NCBI RefSeq assembly: GCF_004000605.1
Contig: NZ_CP018911.1
Span: forward strand, 2,771,001-2,835,000
Length of the DNA stretch: 64,000 nucleotides
Direction of reading: 5' to 3'
From: Glycocaulis alkaliphilus
GTDB taxonomy: Bacteria > Pseudomonadota > Alphaproteobacteria > Caulobacterales > Maricaulaceae
A program made the position numbers and the translations under genes. Each line of letters begins with the position of its first letter. Positions within the stretch are counted from its first letter, which is position 1. Shown here one piece after another: positions 57,289 through 64,000 of the stretch. Under the pieces are notes generated by a model. That model did not search any database. It saw only the letters and a list, made by a program, of their open reading frames with translations, and was not told where the DNA came from.

Positions 57289-57813
57289 ATGAAGCGCCTT
57301 ATCGCCGGACTTGCCGCCAGCGCCGCCATTCTGGCAGCTTGCGCCGAATCCACACCCTACCAGCGCGCCACTTCAGGCGGGTTTGGTTATTCCGAACAGC
57401 AGATCGAGCAGAACCGTTTCATGGTCGGGTTTTCCGGCAATTCGCTGACCGAGCGTCAGTCGGTTGAAACCTTCCTGCTTTACCGCGCCGCCGAGCTGAC
57501 CCGCGAGCAGGGCTATGACTATTTCCGCCTGATCCGCCGCGATACCGAAGCCGAACGCCGCATTACGGGTTCGGCTGGCCCGGCCTATCGCAGCCGGTTT
57601 GACGTGTTCTACCGCTACTATCACCCGCGCCATGGCTGGTATGGCTGGCGCGATCCGTTCTGGGACGACATCAATCTGCGTGAAGTCACCCGGTACGAGG
57701 CCATGGCCGAGATCCAGCTGGGCCGCGGCGCAACACCCGACAGCCCCGACGCGTTCGACGCGGCTGACGTGATCCGCAATCTGGGTCCGCTGGTGCGCCC
57801 GCCTGCTCAGTAA
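57289..57813 (+). CDS. lipoprotein, CC0125/CC1285 family
   Basis: A protein of 174 residues with lipobox L-A-A-C. The mature part has GFSGNSLTERQSVETFLLYR and AAELTREQGYDYF, the core of the alphaproteobacterial lipoprotein family named after Caulobacter CC0125/CC1285. A Tyr/Trp-rich loop (RYYHPRHGWYGWRDPFWDD) follows. Function unknown. GGGAGG gives the ribosome site. A bidirectional terminator lies 17 bp after the stop. Confidence 0.85.
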   Translation: MKRLIAGLAASAAILAACAESTPYQRATSGGFGYSEQQIEQNRFMVGFSGNSLTERQSVETFLLYRAAELTREQGYDYFRLIRRDTEAERRITGSAGPAYRSRFDVFYRYYHPRHGWYGWRDPFWDDINLREVTRYEAMAEIQLGRGATPDSPDAFDAADVIRNLGPLVRPPAQ

Positions 57814-57830
57814 TGATTGATCTGCAAAAC

Positions 57831-57862
57831 AAAAACCCCGGACAGGAATGTCCGGGGTTTTT
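57831..57862. terminator. bidirectional intrinsic terminator
   Basis: AAAAACCCCGGACA-GGAA-TGTCCGGGGTTTTT is a perfect stem with A and T flanks between two convergent genes, and serves both. Confidence 0.93.
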
Positions 57863-57887
57863 CCTGTATCAGTTTTGCCTGTGAAGC

Positions 57888-60119
57888 CTAGAAGTTTGCC
57901 GATAGGCCGAACAGCACCGCACGCGGCGCGCCGGGGCGCAGGCCCGCCGGGCTGCGCGAGGCGGCATAGACCTCGTCGGTGAGGTTCCTGACTTGCACGC
58001 GCGCCCGCAGCGCTTCGGTAAGATCATACCAGACCGCCAGATCGGCCACTGCATAGGAGTCGAGGAACTGGGCGGCCGGAATGGCCCCCTGTCCGGCAAC
58101 CGTGCGGCGCTCGCCATTCCACGTCACAGCCAGCTGGCTGCCGAACCGGCCCTGTTCAAGGCCAATGGAAGCGAACCATTGATGCTCCGGCAGATAGGGC
58201 AGCTGGTCACCTGCCTGCACATTTCCCCAGGGGCCATAGCCCGACTGGAAGGCGGTCTGGAATTCGGCATCGGTCCAGGTGTAGGCGCCGCGCACCGGCA
58301 CCGATACGCCGCTCCAGCCGCCAAGCGCCGCCAGATCGATACCGGCTGACAGCTCCAGCCCCATCACATCGACTTCGCCGCCATCAAACTGCTCGCCGAT
58401 CGTGCAGCCGCCGCCGGTGGAGGCCGTGCAGGTGCCGATCAGGTTGGAATAGTCATTGAAGAAGCCGACGGCCTCGACAAAGGCGGACCCGCTCGACCAG
58501 CGCACACCAGCCTCCCAGTTCACAGCATCTTCCGGATCACTGCTGGAGGACGGTGAGGATGGTGAGAAGCCGCGATGCACACCACCGAACAGGGAGACGC
58601 TGTCACTCAGCTGGTAGCGTACGCCAAGCCCGGGAATGAACACATCCGTTGTGCTGCTCGTGACCGTTGTAGCGCCGGTGCGGGTCTGGTCGGTGCCAGC
58701 CCAGCGGGTCTGCGTGCCTTCGATACGCTCATAGCGCAGCCCCGGCACGAGAGTGAGCGCGCCAAAGCTGATCTCGTCTTGCACGAAGATGGCCAGCGCT
58801 TCGGCCTCGCTGATGCGGTTATCGTGCTGACCGGGCGCCTGTGCGCCGGTCTGCACCAGCTGCGAATTATCCATGCGGTAGAAGACCTCGTTCTGGAAAC
58901 GGTCTTCGCTATCGCGGTGCGCACGCACGCCCACCCGCCAGCGATGGCTTGCACCGAACAGGGCGGCATCGCCTACAAGCTCGGCCTGCACGCCTTCGGC
59001 CAAATAGGAGCGGTTATTATTGCGGCTGATGACAGCGCCATCGGCGGAGACGAGGCCCGGCTGGCCGGTCAGGATGGCGTACTCCGCCGAATAGGTGACC
59101 GGATCAGAAAGCACCGCGCCCAGCGAGCGGCGGCCTGCACCGGCATTGACGCCTTCAACCTTGAACCAGTTGCGGGCCACTTCGTTGCGGTAGCCGAGCA
59201 CCGTGAAATTGAGGCCATTGTCAAACGCGGCATCATAGCGCAGCACCCAGCGCGACTGATCGACATTGATCTGGTCGTTGGCGCTGGCGGCATAGCGGCG
59301 GTAGGGATCAGCGGCAAAGTCCGCATCCGTGAGGCCCATATAGGTCTCGTCAGAGGTTTCATCGGACGTCTGGTAGCGCAGCTCCACAGCATGGGTCACA
59401 CCCGCGCCATCGAACTCGGCGCGCAGGCGGGCGCCGAAATCGGTCAGATCAAACCCGGTGGACTGCCCGGCATTGAAATCAATCGTCTTGAAGCCGTCCG
59501 CGCTATCGGTATAGGCCTCGACAAGGCCGCCAAGGCGCACACCTTGCGAGACTTCCGCCATGCCACCGGCATAGGCATGGATGCGGCGCGCCTCTTCTTC
59601 ACCTGCCGCGATAGCAAGACGCCCGGACCAGCTTTCCGGCACTGGCGTGGAGAGGAAGTTGATCGAGCCGCCTTGCGTGCGCGGACCATAACGCACCCCG
59701 GACGAACCTTTGACGATCTCAACGCCCGCCATCCGGCCGACATAAGGCGAGTAATAAGCCGCGGCCGCCGAGTAGGGCGCGGGCGCGGCCAGAATACCGT
59801 CTTCCATCAGGACGATGTTGGCCGAGCGGTCGAGGCCGGTGCCGCGCAGGCCGATATTCGGCCGCAGGCCGTAGCCATCCTCTTCCTGGATATTCACACC
59901 CGGCACCTGGCGCAACACGCGGCTGATGTCCGTATAGTCCTGCACCTGCAACACTTCGCTCGGCAGCAAGGTGGCCGAACCGGCGACCTCACGGGCATCG
60001 CCCTTCAGCCCGATAATGGTGATGGTCTCGACATTGACGTCAGCCTCGCTGGAATTTTCGGCGGCGGCATTGGCGGCAAGAGCCAGCACGGCGGTGCTGG
60101 CAAGAAGAAGCGTGCGCAT
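57888..60119 (-). CDS. TonB-dependent receptor, FecA-like
   Basis: A receptor of 743 residues with a signal peptide ending near A-N-A-A-A. VETITIIGLKG is the TonB-box region; plug segments are RPNIGLRGTGLDRSANIVLM and GVEIVKGSSGVRYGPRTQGG, the pattern of FecA-type (iron dicitrate) receptors. The barrel ends in FGLSANF with a terminal Phe. A Fur-like box lies 32 bp before the start. There are no fecI/fecR regulators and no N-terminal signalling domain, so it is a plain transporter for an iron complex or other chelate. Confidence 0.9.
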   Translation of the reverse strand: MRTLLLASTAVLALAANAAAENSSEADVNVETITIIGLKGDAREVAGSATLLPSEVLQVQDYTDISRVLRQVPGVNIQEEDGYGLRPNIGLRGTGLDRSANIVLMEDGILAAPAPYSAAAAYYSPYVGRMAGVEIVKGSSGVRYGPRTQGGSINFLSTPVPESWSGRLAIAAGEEEARRIHAYAGGMAEVSQGVRLGGLVEAYTDSADGFKTIDFNAGQSTGFDLTDFGARLRAEFDGAGVTHAVELRYQTSDETSDETYMGLTDADFAADPYRRYAASANDQINVDQSRWVLRYDAAFDNGLNFTVLGYRNEVARNWFKVEGVNAGAGRRSLGAVLSDPVTYSAEYAILTGQPGLVSADGAVISRNNNRSYLAEGVQAELVGDAALFGASHRWRVGVRAHRDSEDRFQNEVFYRMDNSQLVQTGAQAPGQHDNRISEAEALAIFVQDEISFGALTLVPGLRYERIEGTQTRWAGTDQTRTGATTVTSSTTDVFIPGLGVRYQLSDSVSLFGGVHRGFSPSSPSSSSDPEDAVNWEAGVRWSSGSAFVEAVGFFNDYSNLIGTCTASTGGGCTIGEQFDGGEVDVMGLELSAGIDLAALGGWSGVSVPVRGAYTWTDAEFQTAFQSGYGPWGNVQAGDQLPYLPEHQWFASIGLEQGRFGSQLAVTWNGERRTVAGQGAIPAAQFLDSYAVADLAVWYDLTEALRARVQVRNLTDEVYAASRSPAGLRPGAPRAVLFGLSANF

Positions 60120-60150
60120 GGTTGGCGTCGTCCCTGACGTCTGATGAAAC

Positions 60151-60165
60151 TGCGAATAAGTCTCA
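60151..60165. promoter_or_regulatory. Fur-like operator upstream of the FecA-like receptor
   Basis: TGCGAATAAGTCTCA (TGAGACTTATTCGCA on the coding strand) resembles TGCGAATGACTCGCA at 24706-24720, upstream of the other iron-type receptor. One arm is imperfect. Confidence 0.45.
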
Positions 60166-60256
60166 CCTACAGGATGCGCGGAGCGCTGCCAACAGCTTTT
60201 GAGAATGAATTGCAGTTATTGGTGGGAAAGCAGGCGGCGGCGCTCCACTTAACCCT

Positions 60257-60275
60257 CGTCATTCCGGCGAAAGCC
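60257..60275. repeat. half of a REP-like repeat
   Basis: CGTCATTCCGGCGAAAGCC matches the left arm of the REP-like family, without a right arm. It lies 7 bp after the CYTH gene's stop codon. Confidence 0.5.
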
Positions 60276-60281
60276 AGCGAG

Positions 60282-60776
60282 CTATATTGGCCGCCCATGA
60301 ACGGCGAGATGCCCACCACTGAACAGAATATCCGATGTGATCTCAGTCGCTACCGGCATAGCGGGCTGAAAGCTCTGCAAGTGCTCGTCGCTCATCGCTT
60401 CGACCTCGAGCACGCAGAGCCCGCGAAGCGCTCCGTCAAAAATGTCTACGCAGAGCATCCGGTCGTTCTCTTCCGCCCAGCGCCAGCGCGTCTTTCGAAG
60501 TTCCGCGCCGTCGAGCCGGGACCGCAGCAAGCGGGCTTCACCTGCATCAATCGAAAAGCTGTTGATCCAGTGCTGATCGCTGGAAAGCTGATGCTTGAAG
60601 GTCAGCTTGAATGCCGCCTCGCCGCCCGGCGTGCGGGTTTCCCTCAGGCGCAGGCGGGTATTCTGGAAATATGTATCCACAATGTAGATTTCTTCGGCGC
60701 CGGACGGCAAATCCGGCACTCCGGCCAACAGAAATTTCCGCTCCCGTTCCAGCCGGCCATACTTCACGGCAATCAC
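60282..60776 (-). CDS. CYTH-domain protein (triphosphatase-type fold)
   Basis: A protein of 164 residues. E10-R-E12-R-K14 is the ExExK metal-binding signature of the CYTH superfamily, followed by IVDTYFQNTRLRLRE, FKLTFKHQ, RKTRWRW and LCVDIFDG, which supply the basic and acidic tunnel residues. Members hydrolyse inorganic or organic triphosphates; the short size fits the bacterial single-domain kind without a CHAD domain. It is convergent with no gene and lies 59 bp upstream of the SDR gene on the same strand. Confidence 0.85.
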   Translation of the reverse strand: MIAVKYGRLERERKFLLAGVPDLPSGAEEIYIVDTYFQNTRLRLRETRTPGGEAAFKLTFKHQLSSDQHWINSFSIDAGEARLLRSRLDGAELRKTRWRWAEENDRMLCVDIFDGALRGLCVLEVEAMSDEHLQSFQPAMPVATEITSDILFSGGHLAVHGRPI

Positions 60777-60835
60777 GCCCTTTCTGACATCAGGGCCGCC
60801 ACCTGTGGCAACGGCCCTGTCGTCCTTGTTGCCCC

Positions 60836-61609
60836 TTATTTCGGGGGCATGCGCGCGCCGGCATCAAGGCGCACGCATTCGGCGTTGATATAGTCATTGC
60901 CGACCATGAAGGCGACGAGATCGGCGTATTCCGCCGGTGTGCCAAAGCGCTGCGGGAACTGCAGGTGGCTGGCGAGGTTCACTTTCACTTCCGGCGGCAT
61001 TTGCTGGTAGATCGGCGTCTCGAAGAAGCCCGGCAGGATGGTGTTCACCCGCACGCCTTCGCGGGCCAGATCACGCGCCATGGGCAGCGTCATACCGTAA
61101 ATCCCGCCCTTGGAGGCCGAATAGGCCACCTGGCCGATCTGGCCGTCCTGCGCCGCCACAGACGCGGTATTGATGATGACACCGCGGCCCGAAGCGTCCG
61201 GATCAAGCGTGAGCATGCCTTCAGCAGCAAGAACTGCGCAGTTGAAGGAGCCGATCAGGTTGATGTTCACAACGAGGGCAAACTTGTCGAGCTGGTGGCC
61301 GACAATATCGCCCGCGGACGAGCGGCGGGCGGTCTTCTCTGCCCAGCCAATCCCGGCGCAGTTCACAAGGATGCGCTCCTGGCCATTGGCCGCGCGGGCC
61401 TTGGCAAAGCCAGCCTTGACGCTCTCGACATCGGCGACATTCACTTTCGCGAACACACCGCCCAGCTCCTTGGCCAGTGCTTCGCCGCGCTCTTCATTGA
61501 GATCGAAGATGGCTACCTTGCACCCTTCAGCGGCCAGACGCCGGGCCGTGCCCTCGCCCAGACCCGATGCTCCGCCCGTGACAACCGCGCTTGCGCCTTT
61601 GAACTGCAT
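60836..61609 (-). CDS. SDR 3-hydroxyacyl-CoA dehydrogenase-like protein
   Basis: A classical short-chain dehydrogenase of 257 residues: GGASGLGEGTARRLA binds the cofactor, with Asp in IFDLNEERG favouring NAD; NCAGIGWAEKT, the catalytic Ser in NTASVAAQDG and YSASKGG follow. The long insertion SSAGDIVGHQLDKFALVVNI and FFETPIYQQMP are typical of the type-II 3-hydroxyacyl-CoA dehydrogenase group (HSD17B10-like), which acts in fatty-acid or branched amino-acid breakdown. GGGAGAGAG supplies the ribosome site. Specificity cannot be fixed by sequence reading. Confidence 0.88.
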   Translation of the reverse strand: MQFKGASAVVTGGASGLGEGTARRLAAEGCKVAIFDLNEERGEALAKELGGVFAKVNVADVESVKAGFAKARAANGQERILVNCAGIGWAEKTARRSSAGDIVGHQLDKFALVVNINLIGSFNCAVLAAEGMLTLDPDASGRGVIINTASVAAQDGQIGQVAYSASKGGIYGMTLPMARDLAREGVRVNTILPGFFETPIYQQMPPEVKVNLASHLQFPQRFGTPAEYADLVAFMVGNDYINAECVRLDAGARMPPK

Positions 61610-61668
61610 GATCTCTCTCCCCGTTGAAATGGTTTTGTTGCTGCACCAGCGATGTGCAGATGCACCAC

Positions 61669-61711
61669 GCTTCCCCTGAGGAAATAGCGCCTTGGCGCTT
61701 CAGAGGGAAGC
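61669..61711. promoter_or_regulatory. nested inverted repeat in divergent gap
   Basis: GCTTCCCCTGAG and CTTCAGAGGGAAGC enclose a perfect inner hairpin AGCGCC-TT-GGCGCT at 61686-61699. It sits between the divergent SDR and asparaginase-like genes and could be a regulatory or repeat element. Confidence 0.35.
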
Positions 61712-61765
61712 GCGGGAATGTTATGAGCCTCAGCTCACAACGCCCTGACCAATGGAGACCCGCCC

Positions 61766-62632
61766 ATGACCCGTCCGACCGCCCTCGTCCTGCATGGCGG
61801 AGCCGGCGTGCTTGCCGAGCGCTCCTATGAGCGTGAAGTCGCGCACCTGCGTGCTCTGGCTGAAGAGGGCAAGGCGCTGCTGGCACAGGGCGGACATGCT
61901 GTCGACATCGCCGTGAAGCAGGTGCGCGCCATGGAAGAAAGCGCCCTCTACGTGGCCGGGCGCGGCGCCTCACCCAATACCGCCGGACGCTATGAGCTGG
62001 ACGCCTCCATCATGGAAGGCCCCTCGCGCAAGGCAGGCGCTGTCGCGGCGCTGGAAGGCTTCATTTCCCCCATTACCGCGGCGCGCGTGGTCATGGAGGC
62101 GACGCCCCATGTACTGATCGCTGGCGCTGGCGCAGCCGACATAGCCCGTGCGCACGCCATTGAGGAAGTCACCGATCCGGACAGCTATTACCAACCCGCC
62201 GCAGTCCCCGATGGCCGCGAGATCGCAACCGGAACGGTGGGCTGCGTGGTGCTGGACGCGCACGGTATCCTGTGCGGGGCAACCTCCACCGGCGGCACGC
62301 TTCGCAAACGCTGGGGCCGGGTCGGCGATACGCCCATTATCGGGTCCGGCACTTGGGCGGATGCGCGCGTAGCCGTTTCCTGCACCGGCCAGGGCGAGTT
62401 CTTCATGCGCGCCAACGCCGCCGCCGACGTGTCTGCGCGCATGCGTTATCTCGGCTCAAATCTGGATGAGGCGGTCAAGGGCGTGCTGGACGACATTGCG
62501 GAGCTGGGCGGTGATGGCGGCATCATCGCGGTCGATTCAAAAGGCCATGTCAGCGCGCAGTACAACTCGCAAGGCATGAAGCACGCGGTTGTCCACGCCG
62601 ATGGCCGGATCGAAGCGGGTATGACGCGCTAG
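61766..62632 (+). CDS. isoaspartyl peptidase/L-asparaginase family Ntn hydrolase
   Basis: A precursor of 288 residues that should self-cleave before the catalytic Thr in ATGTVGCVVLD (near residue 157). The N-terminal LVLHGGAGV, NTAGRYELDASIMEG and the GSGTWAD segment after the cut site match the plant-type asparaginase/isoaspartyl dipeptidase family. It would break isoaspartyl peptides or asparagine in the cytoplasm. No signal peptide is visible. It ends 5 bp before the convergent ptsN stop. Confidence 0.93.
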   Translation: MTRPTALVLHGGAGVLAERSYEREVAHLRALAEEGKALLAQGGHAVDIAVKQVRAMEESALYVAGRGASPNTAGRYELDASIMEGPSRKAGAVAALEGFISPITAARVVMEATPHVLIAGAGAADIARAHAIEEVTDPDSYYQPAAVPDGREIATGTVGCVVLDAHGILCGATSTGGTLRKRWGRVGDTPIIGSGTWADARVAVSCTGQGEFFMRANAAADVSARMRYLGSNLDEAVKGVLDDIAELGGDGGIIAVDSKGHVSAQYNSQGMKHAVVHADGRIEAGMTR

Positions 62633-62637
62633 CGCAC

Positions 62638-63102
62638 TTATGCCGCGTCGGTATGGGCCATGCCTGACAGAATGGCGTTCACGGCCGCTGAATCCGGCGC
62701 GGCACGCAGCGCGGTGCGGACATCCTCACGCCGGAACATGCGCGCCACACGGGCAAGGGCTTTGAGGTGCTCAGCCCCGGAATCCTCCGGCGCCAGCAGC
62801 AGGAAGACCAGATCGGCATGACGCCCGTCCATGGCATCAAAGTCGACCGGCGTCTTCAGACGGGCGAACACGCCGCAGACCCGGTCCACATCGCCGGTGC
62901 GGGCATGGGGAATGGCCACGCCATCGCCCACACCCGTTGATCCCAGCTTTTCGCGCTCCATGACGGCGTCCAGCACCTTGCGCGCTGGCACATGCAGCGT
63001 GCGCTGCGCCAGATCACACAATGACTGGAGTACCTGCTTGCGGCTTGTACCGGGCAGGTCTGCCACCGCCCCTCCGGGCGGAATCAGGTCTGACAATGCC
63101 AT
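62638..63102 (-). CDS. ptsN: PTS IIA-like nitrogen regulatory protein PtsN
   Basis: An EIIA-Ntr domain of 154 residues with phospho-acceptor His66 in VAIPHART and MEREKLGSTGVGDG just before it. It receives phosphate from the nitrogen PTS (PtsP, NPr) and in other bacteria controls potassium transport and stress responses. It lies 41 bp after hpf on the same strand, with rpoN upstream, the typical rpoN-hpf-ptsN order. Confidence 0.95.
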   Translation of the reverse strand: MALSDLIPPGGAVADLPGTSRKQVLQSLCDLAQRTLHVPARKVLDAVMEREKLGSTGVGDGVAIPHARTGDVDRVCGVFARLKTPVDFDAMDGRHADLVFLLLAPEDSGAEHLKALARVARMFRREDVRTALRAAPDSAAVNAILSGMAHTDAA

Positions 63103-63143
63103 GTCACGCCTTTGCTTATCGGCCGGACCGGAAGATGGCCCCG

Positions 63144-63770
63144 TCAGCGAACGGCGCCGTCTTTAGCCTCTCGGGCAGGATCAATCCACCCCACATGGCC
63201 ATCAGGACGCCTGTAGACCACATTGAGCGATCCGCTTGCTGCATTCCGGAACAGCATGAACGGCGTATCGAGCACGTCCATCTCGTGGACCGCCATGGAG
63301 ACGGTCAGCGTGCGCAGCTCACCAACCGTTTCGGCCACAATGACCGGCTCGCTGCCGCCGGTAGCGCCGCCATCGTCCAGATCGGCATCGTCCTCGTCGA
63401 GCGTTACAGCCCGGCCATTGCCCCTGAAGACCACGATCGGCGTCTCCTCGGCAGGCAACTCCACCTTGTTTTCGGCGTGGTGGTCCTTCAGGCGGCGCTT
63501 GTAACGGCGCAGACGTTTTTCCAGATGTTCGACCGCAACTTCGGCAGCGGCATAGGCATCGGCCCCTTCGCCTGTGGCCTGAAGGAAAGCGCCCGACGGC
63601 AGGTGCAGTGCGCACTCCACCCGGAAGCCAAAGCCTTCCTTGGCGGCGGTGACAAACGCCTCGCCAGGACGGCTGAAATATTTCGCCGTGCCTTCCTCAA
63701 CCTTGCCCTCGATACGTTCACGAAGGGCTGGAGAAACGTCGATACCTTTGGAAACAAACTGGATGTGCAT
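63144..63770 (-). CDS. hpf: ribosome hibernation promoting factor, long form
   Basis: The ATG at 63770 (MHIQFVSKGIDVSPALRERI) gives 208 residues; a longer upstream frame is not supported. The N-terminal HPF/S30AE domain (about 1-105, with HLEKRLRRYKRRLKDHH) binds the 30S subunit. After an acidic linker the C-terminal dimerisation domain (about 145-208, DVLDTPFMLFRNAASGSLNV) lets long HPF form 100S ribosome dimers in starved cells. The 196-bp gap upstream is followed by the rpoN 3' end. Confidence 0.95.
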   Translation of the reverse strand: MHIQFVSKGIDVSPALRERIEGKVEEGTAKYFSRPGEAFVTAAKEGFGFRVECALHLPSGAFLQATGEGADAYAAAEVAVEHLEKRLRRYKRRLKDHHAENKVELPAEETPIVVFRGNGRAVTLDEDDADLDDGGATGGSEPVIVAETVGELRTLTVSMAVHEMDVLDTPFMLFRNAASGSLNVVYRRPDGHVGWIDPAREAKDGAVR

Positions 63771-63966
63771 GTCAGCTCCATCTGCTGCTGGCGCGTTGCG
63801 CTGGCTGCAGGAGCCTTTTTTCAAAAAGGCCCCTGGCGCTTGAAACAACGCGTGGCCGGTTATCCGGTTCTGTGCCGGATGCAGTGACGGTAGCAAGCCG
63901 GGCGGGGGCGTCAATGCAGATAACTGGTTAATGACGCAGCGGACAGGTTCGCGCCGTGGGCGGCAC

Positions 63967-64000
63967 CTATCGCTTCATCATCCGGCGGCGCTGCACCGAT
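63967..64000 (-). CDS. rpoN: RNA polymerase sigma-54 factor, last residues only
   Basis: One minus-strand frame entering from the window edge reads S-V-Q-R-R-R-M-M-K-R and stops at 63967. S-V-Q-R-R-R is the usual C-terminal end of RpoN (the RpoN box tail), and its position before hpf-ptsN is the standard order. Only ten residues are visible, so the call rests on that motif and the context. Confidence 0.65.
   Translation of the reverse strand, partial: SVQRRRMMKR

Noticed and set aside
58575-60137. 520-residue open frame antisense to the FecA-like receptor
   Set aside because: It mirrors the receptor gene exactly and has no start context or protein features of its own.
63771-63914. N-terminal extension of hpf by 48 residues
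   Set aside because: The family begins MHIQFVSKGIDV at 63770; the extension has no conserved features.

Overview
The window is high-GC chromosomal DNA from an alphaproteobacterium. It fits best the Caulobacterales/Maricaulales (Hyphomonadaceae-like) group: it encodes GapR, CpdR, Usg, a lipoprotein of the CC0125/CC1285 type, long ThiC, fused MnmC and several TonB-dependent receptors. The species cannot be named from the sequence alone. Most of the window is housekeeping DNA in short operons on both strands, with few mobile features.

Layout. 1-9200: the 3' part of a multi-PAS histidine kinase, an archaeal-type valS, hslV, serC, a PDZ lipoprotein overlapping thiD tail to tail. 9290-16970: a secreted unknown protein, an M20 lipoprotein peptidase, an M19 dipeptidase, a small membrane protein, then a TPP riboswitch and thiC. 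16970-18680: a low-GC two-gene cassette encoding a RelA/SpoT-type nucleotidyltransferase and an unrecognised partner; this is the clearest foreign insertion and the best candidate for an undescribed system. 18800-24600: yggS and thiE sharing overlapping start codons, an epimerase-like protein, two TPR proteins, usg, a hydrolase, gapR and a frameshifted neighbour. 24700-35800: a heme-type TonB receptor with a Fur-like box, the aroK-aroB-CNNM operon, a divergent unit running to xerD, then accA and nadE. 35900-44400: hsp20 with a possible RNA thermometer, a lipoprotein with a methyltransferase-like fold, hisN, N-formylglutamate amidohydrolase, cpdR, and a large TonB receptor divergent from an S9 peptidase. 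46500-57900: tRNA-Val(GAC), thioesterase, WecG-type glycosyltransferase, mnmC, motA, an MFS exporter, an intact IS481-type element, an MltB-type transglycosylase, a TadG-like protein, rpmJ, a HAD hydrolase and a lipoprotein. 57900-64000: a FecA-type TonB receptor, a CYTH protein, an SDR dehydrogenase, an asparaginase-like amidase, and ptsN-hpf preceded by the last codons of rpoN.

Themes. Thiamine genes (thiC, thiD, thiE) are scattered rather than clustered. Envelope nutrient uptake (three TonB receptors, secreted peptidases) is prominent. Several dispersed palindromic repeat families sit in intergenic gaps; one lies inside the thiC reading frame, one in the thiC leader after the riboswitch, and one is the target of the IS. 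No CRISPR array, rRNA operon or prophage was seen. All names come from reading motifs by eye; no database search was run.
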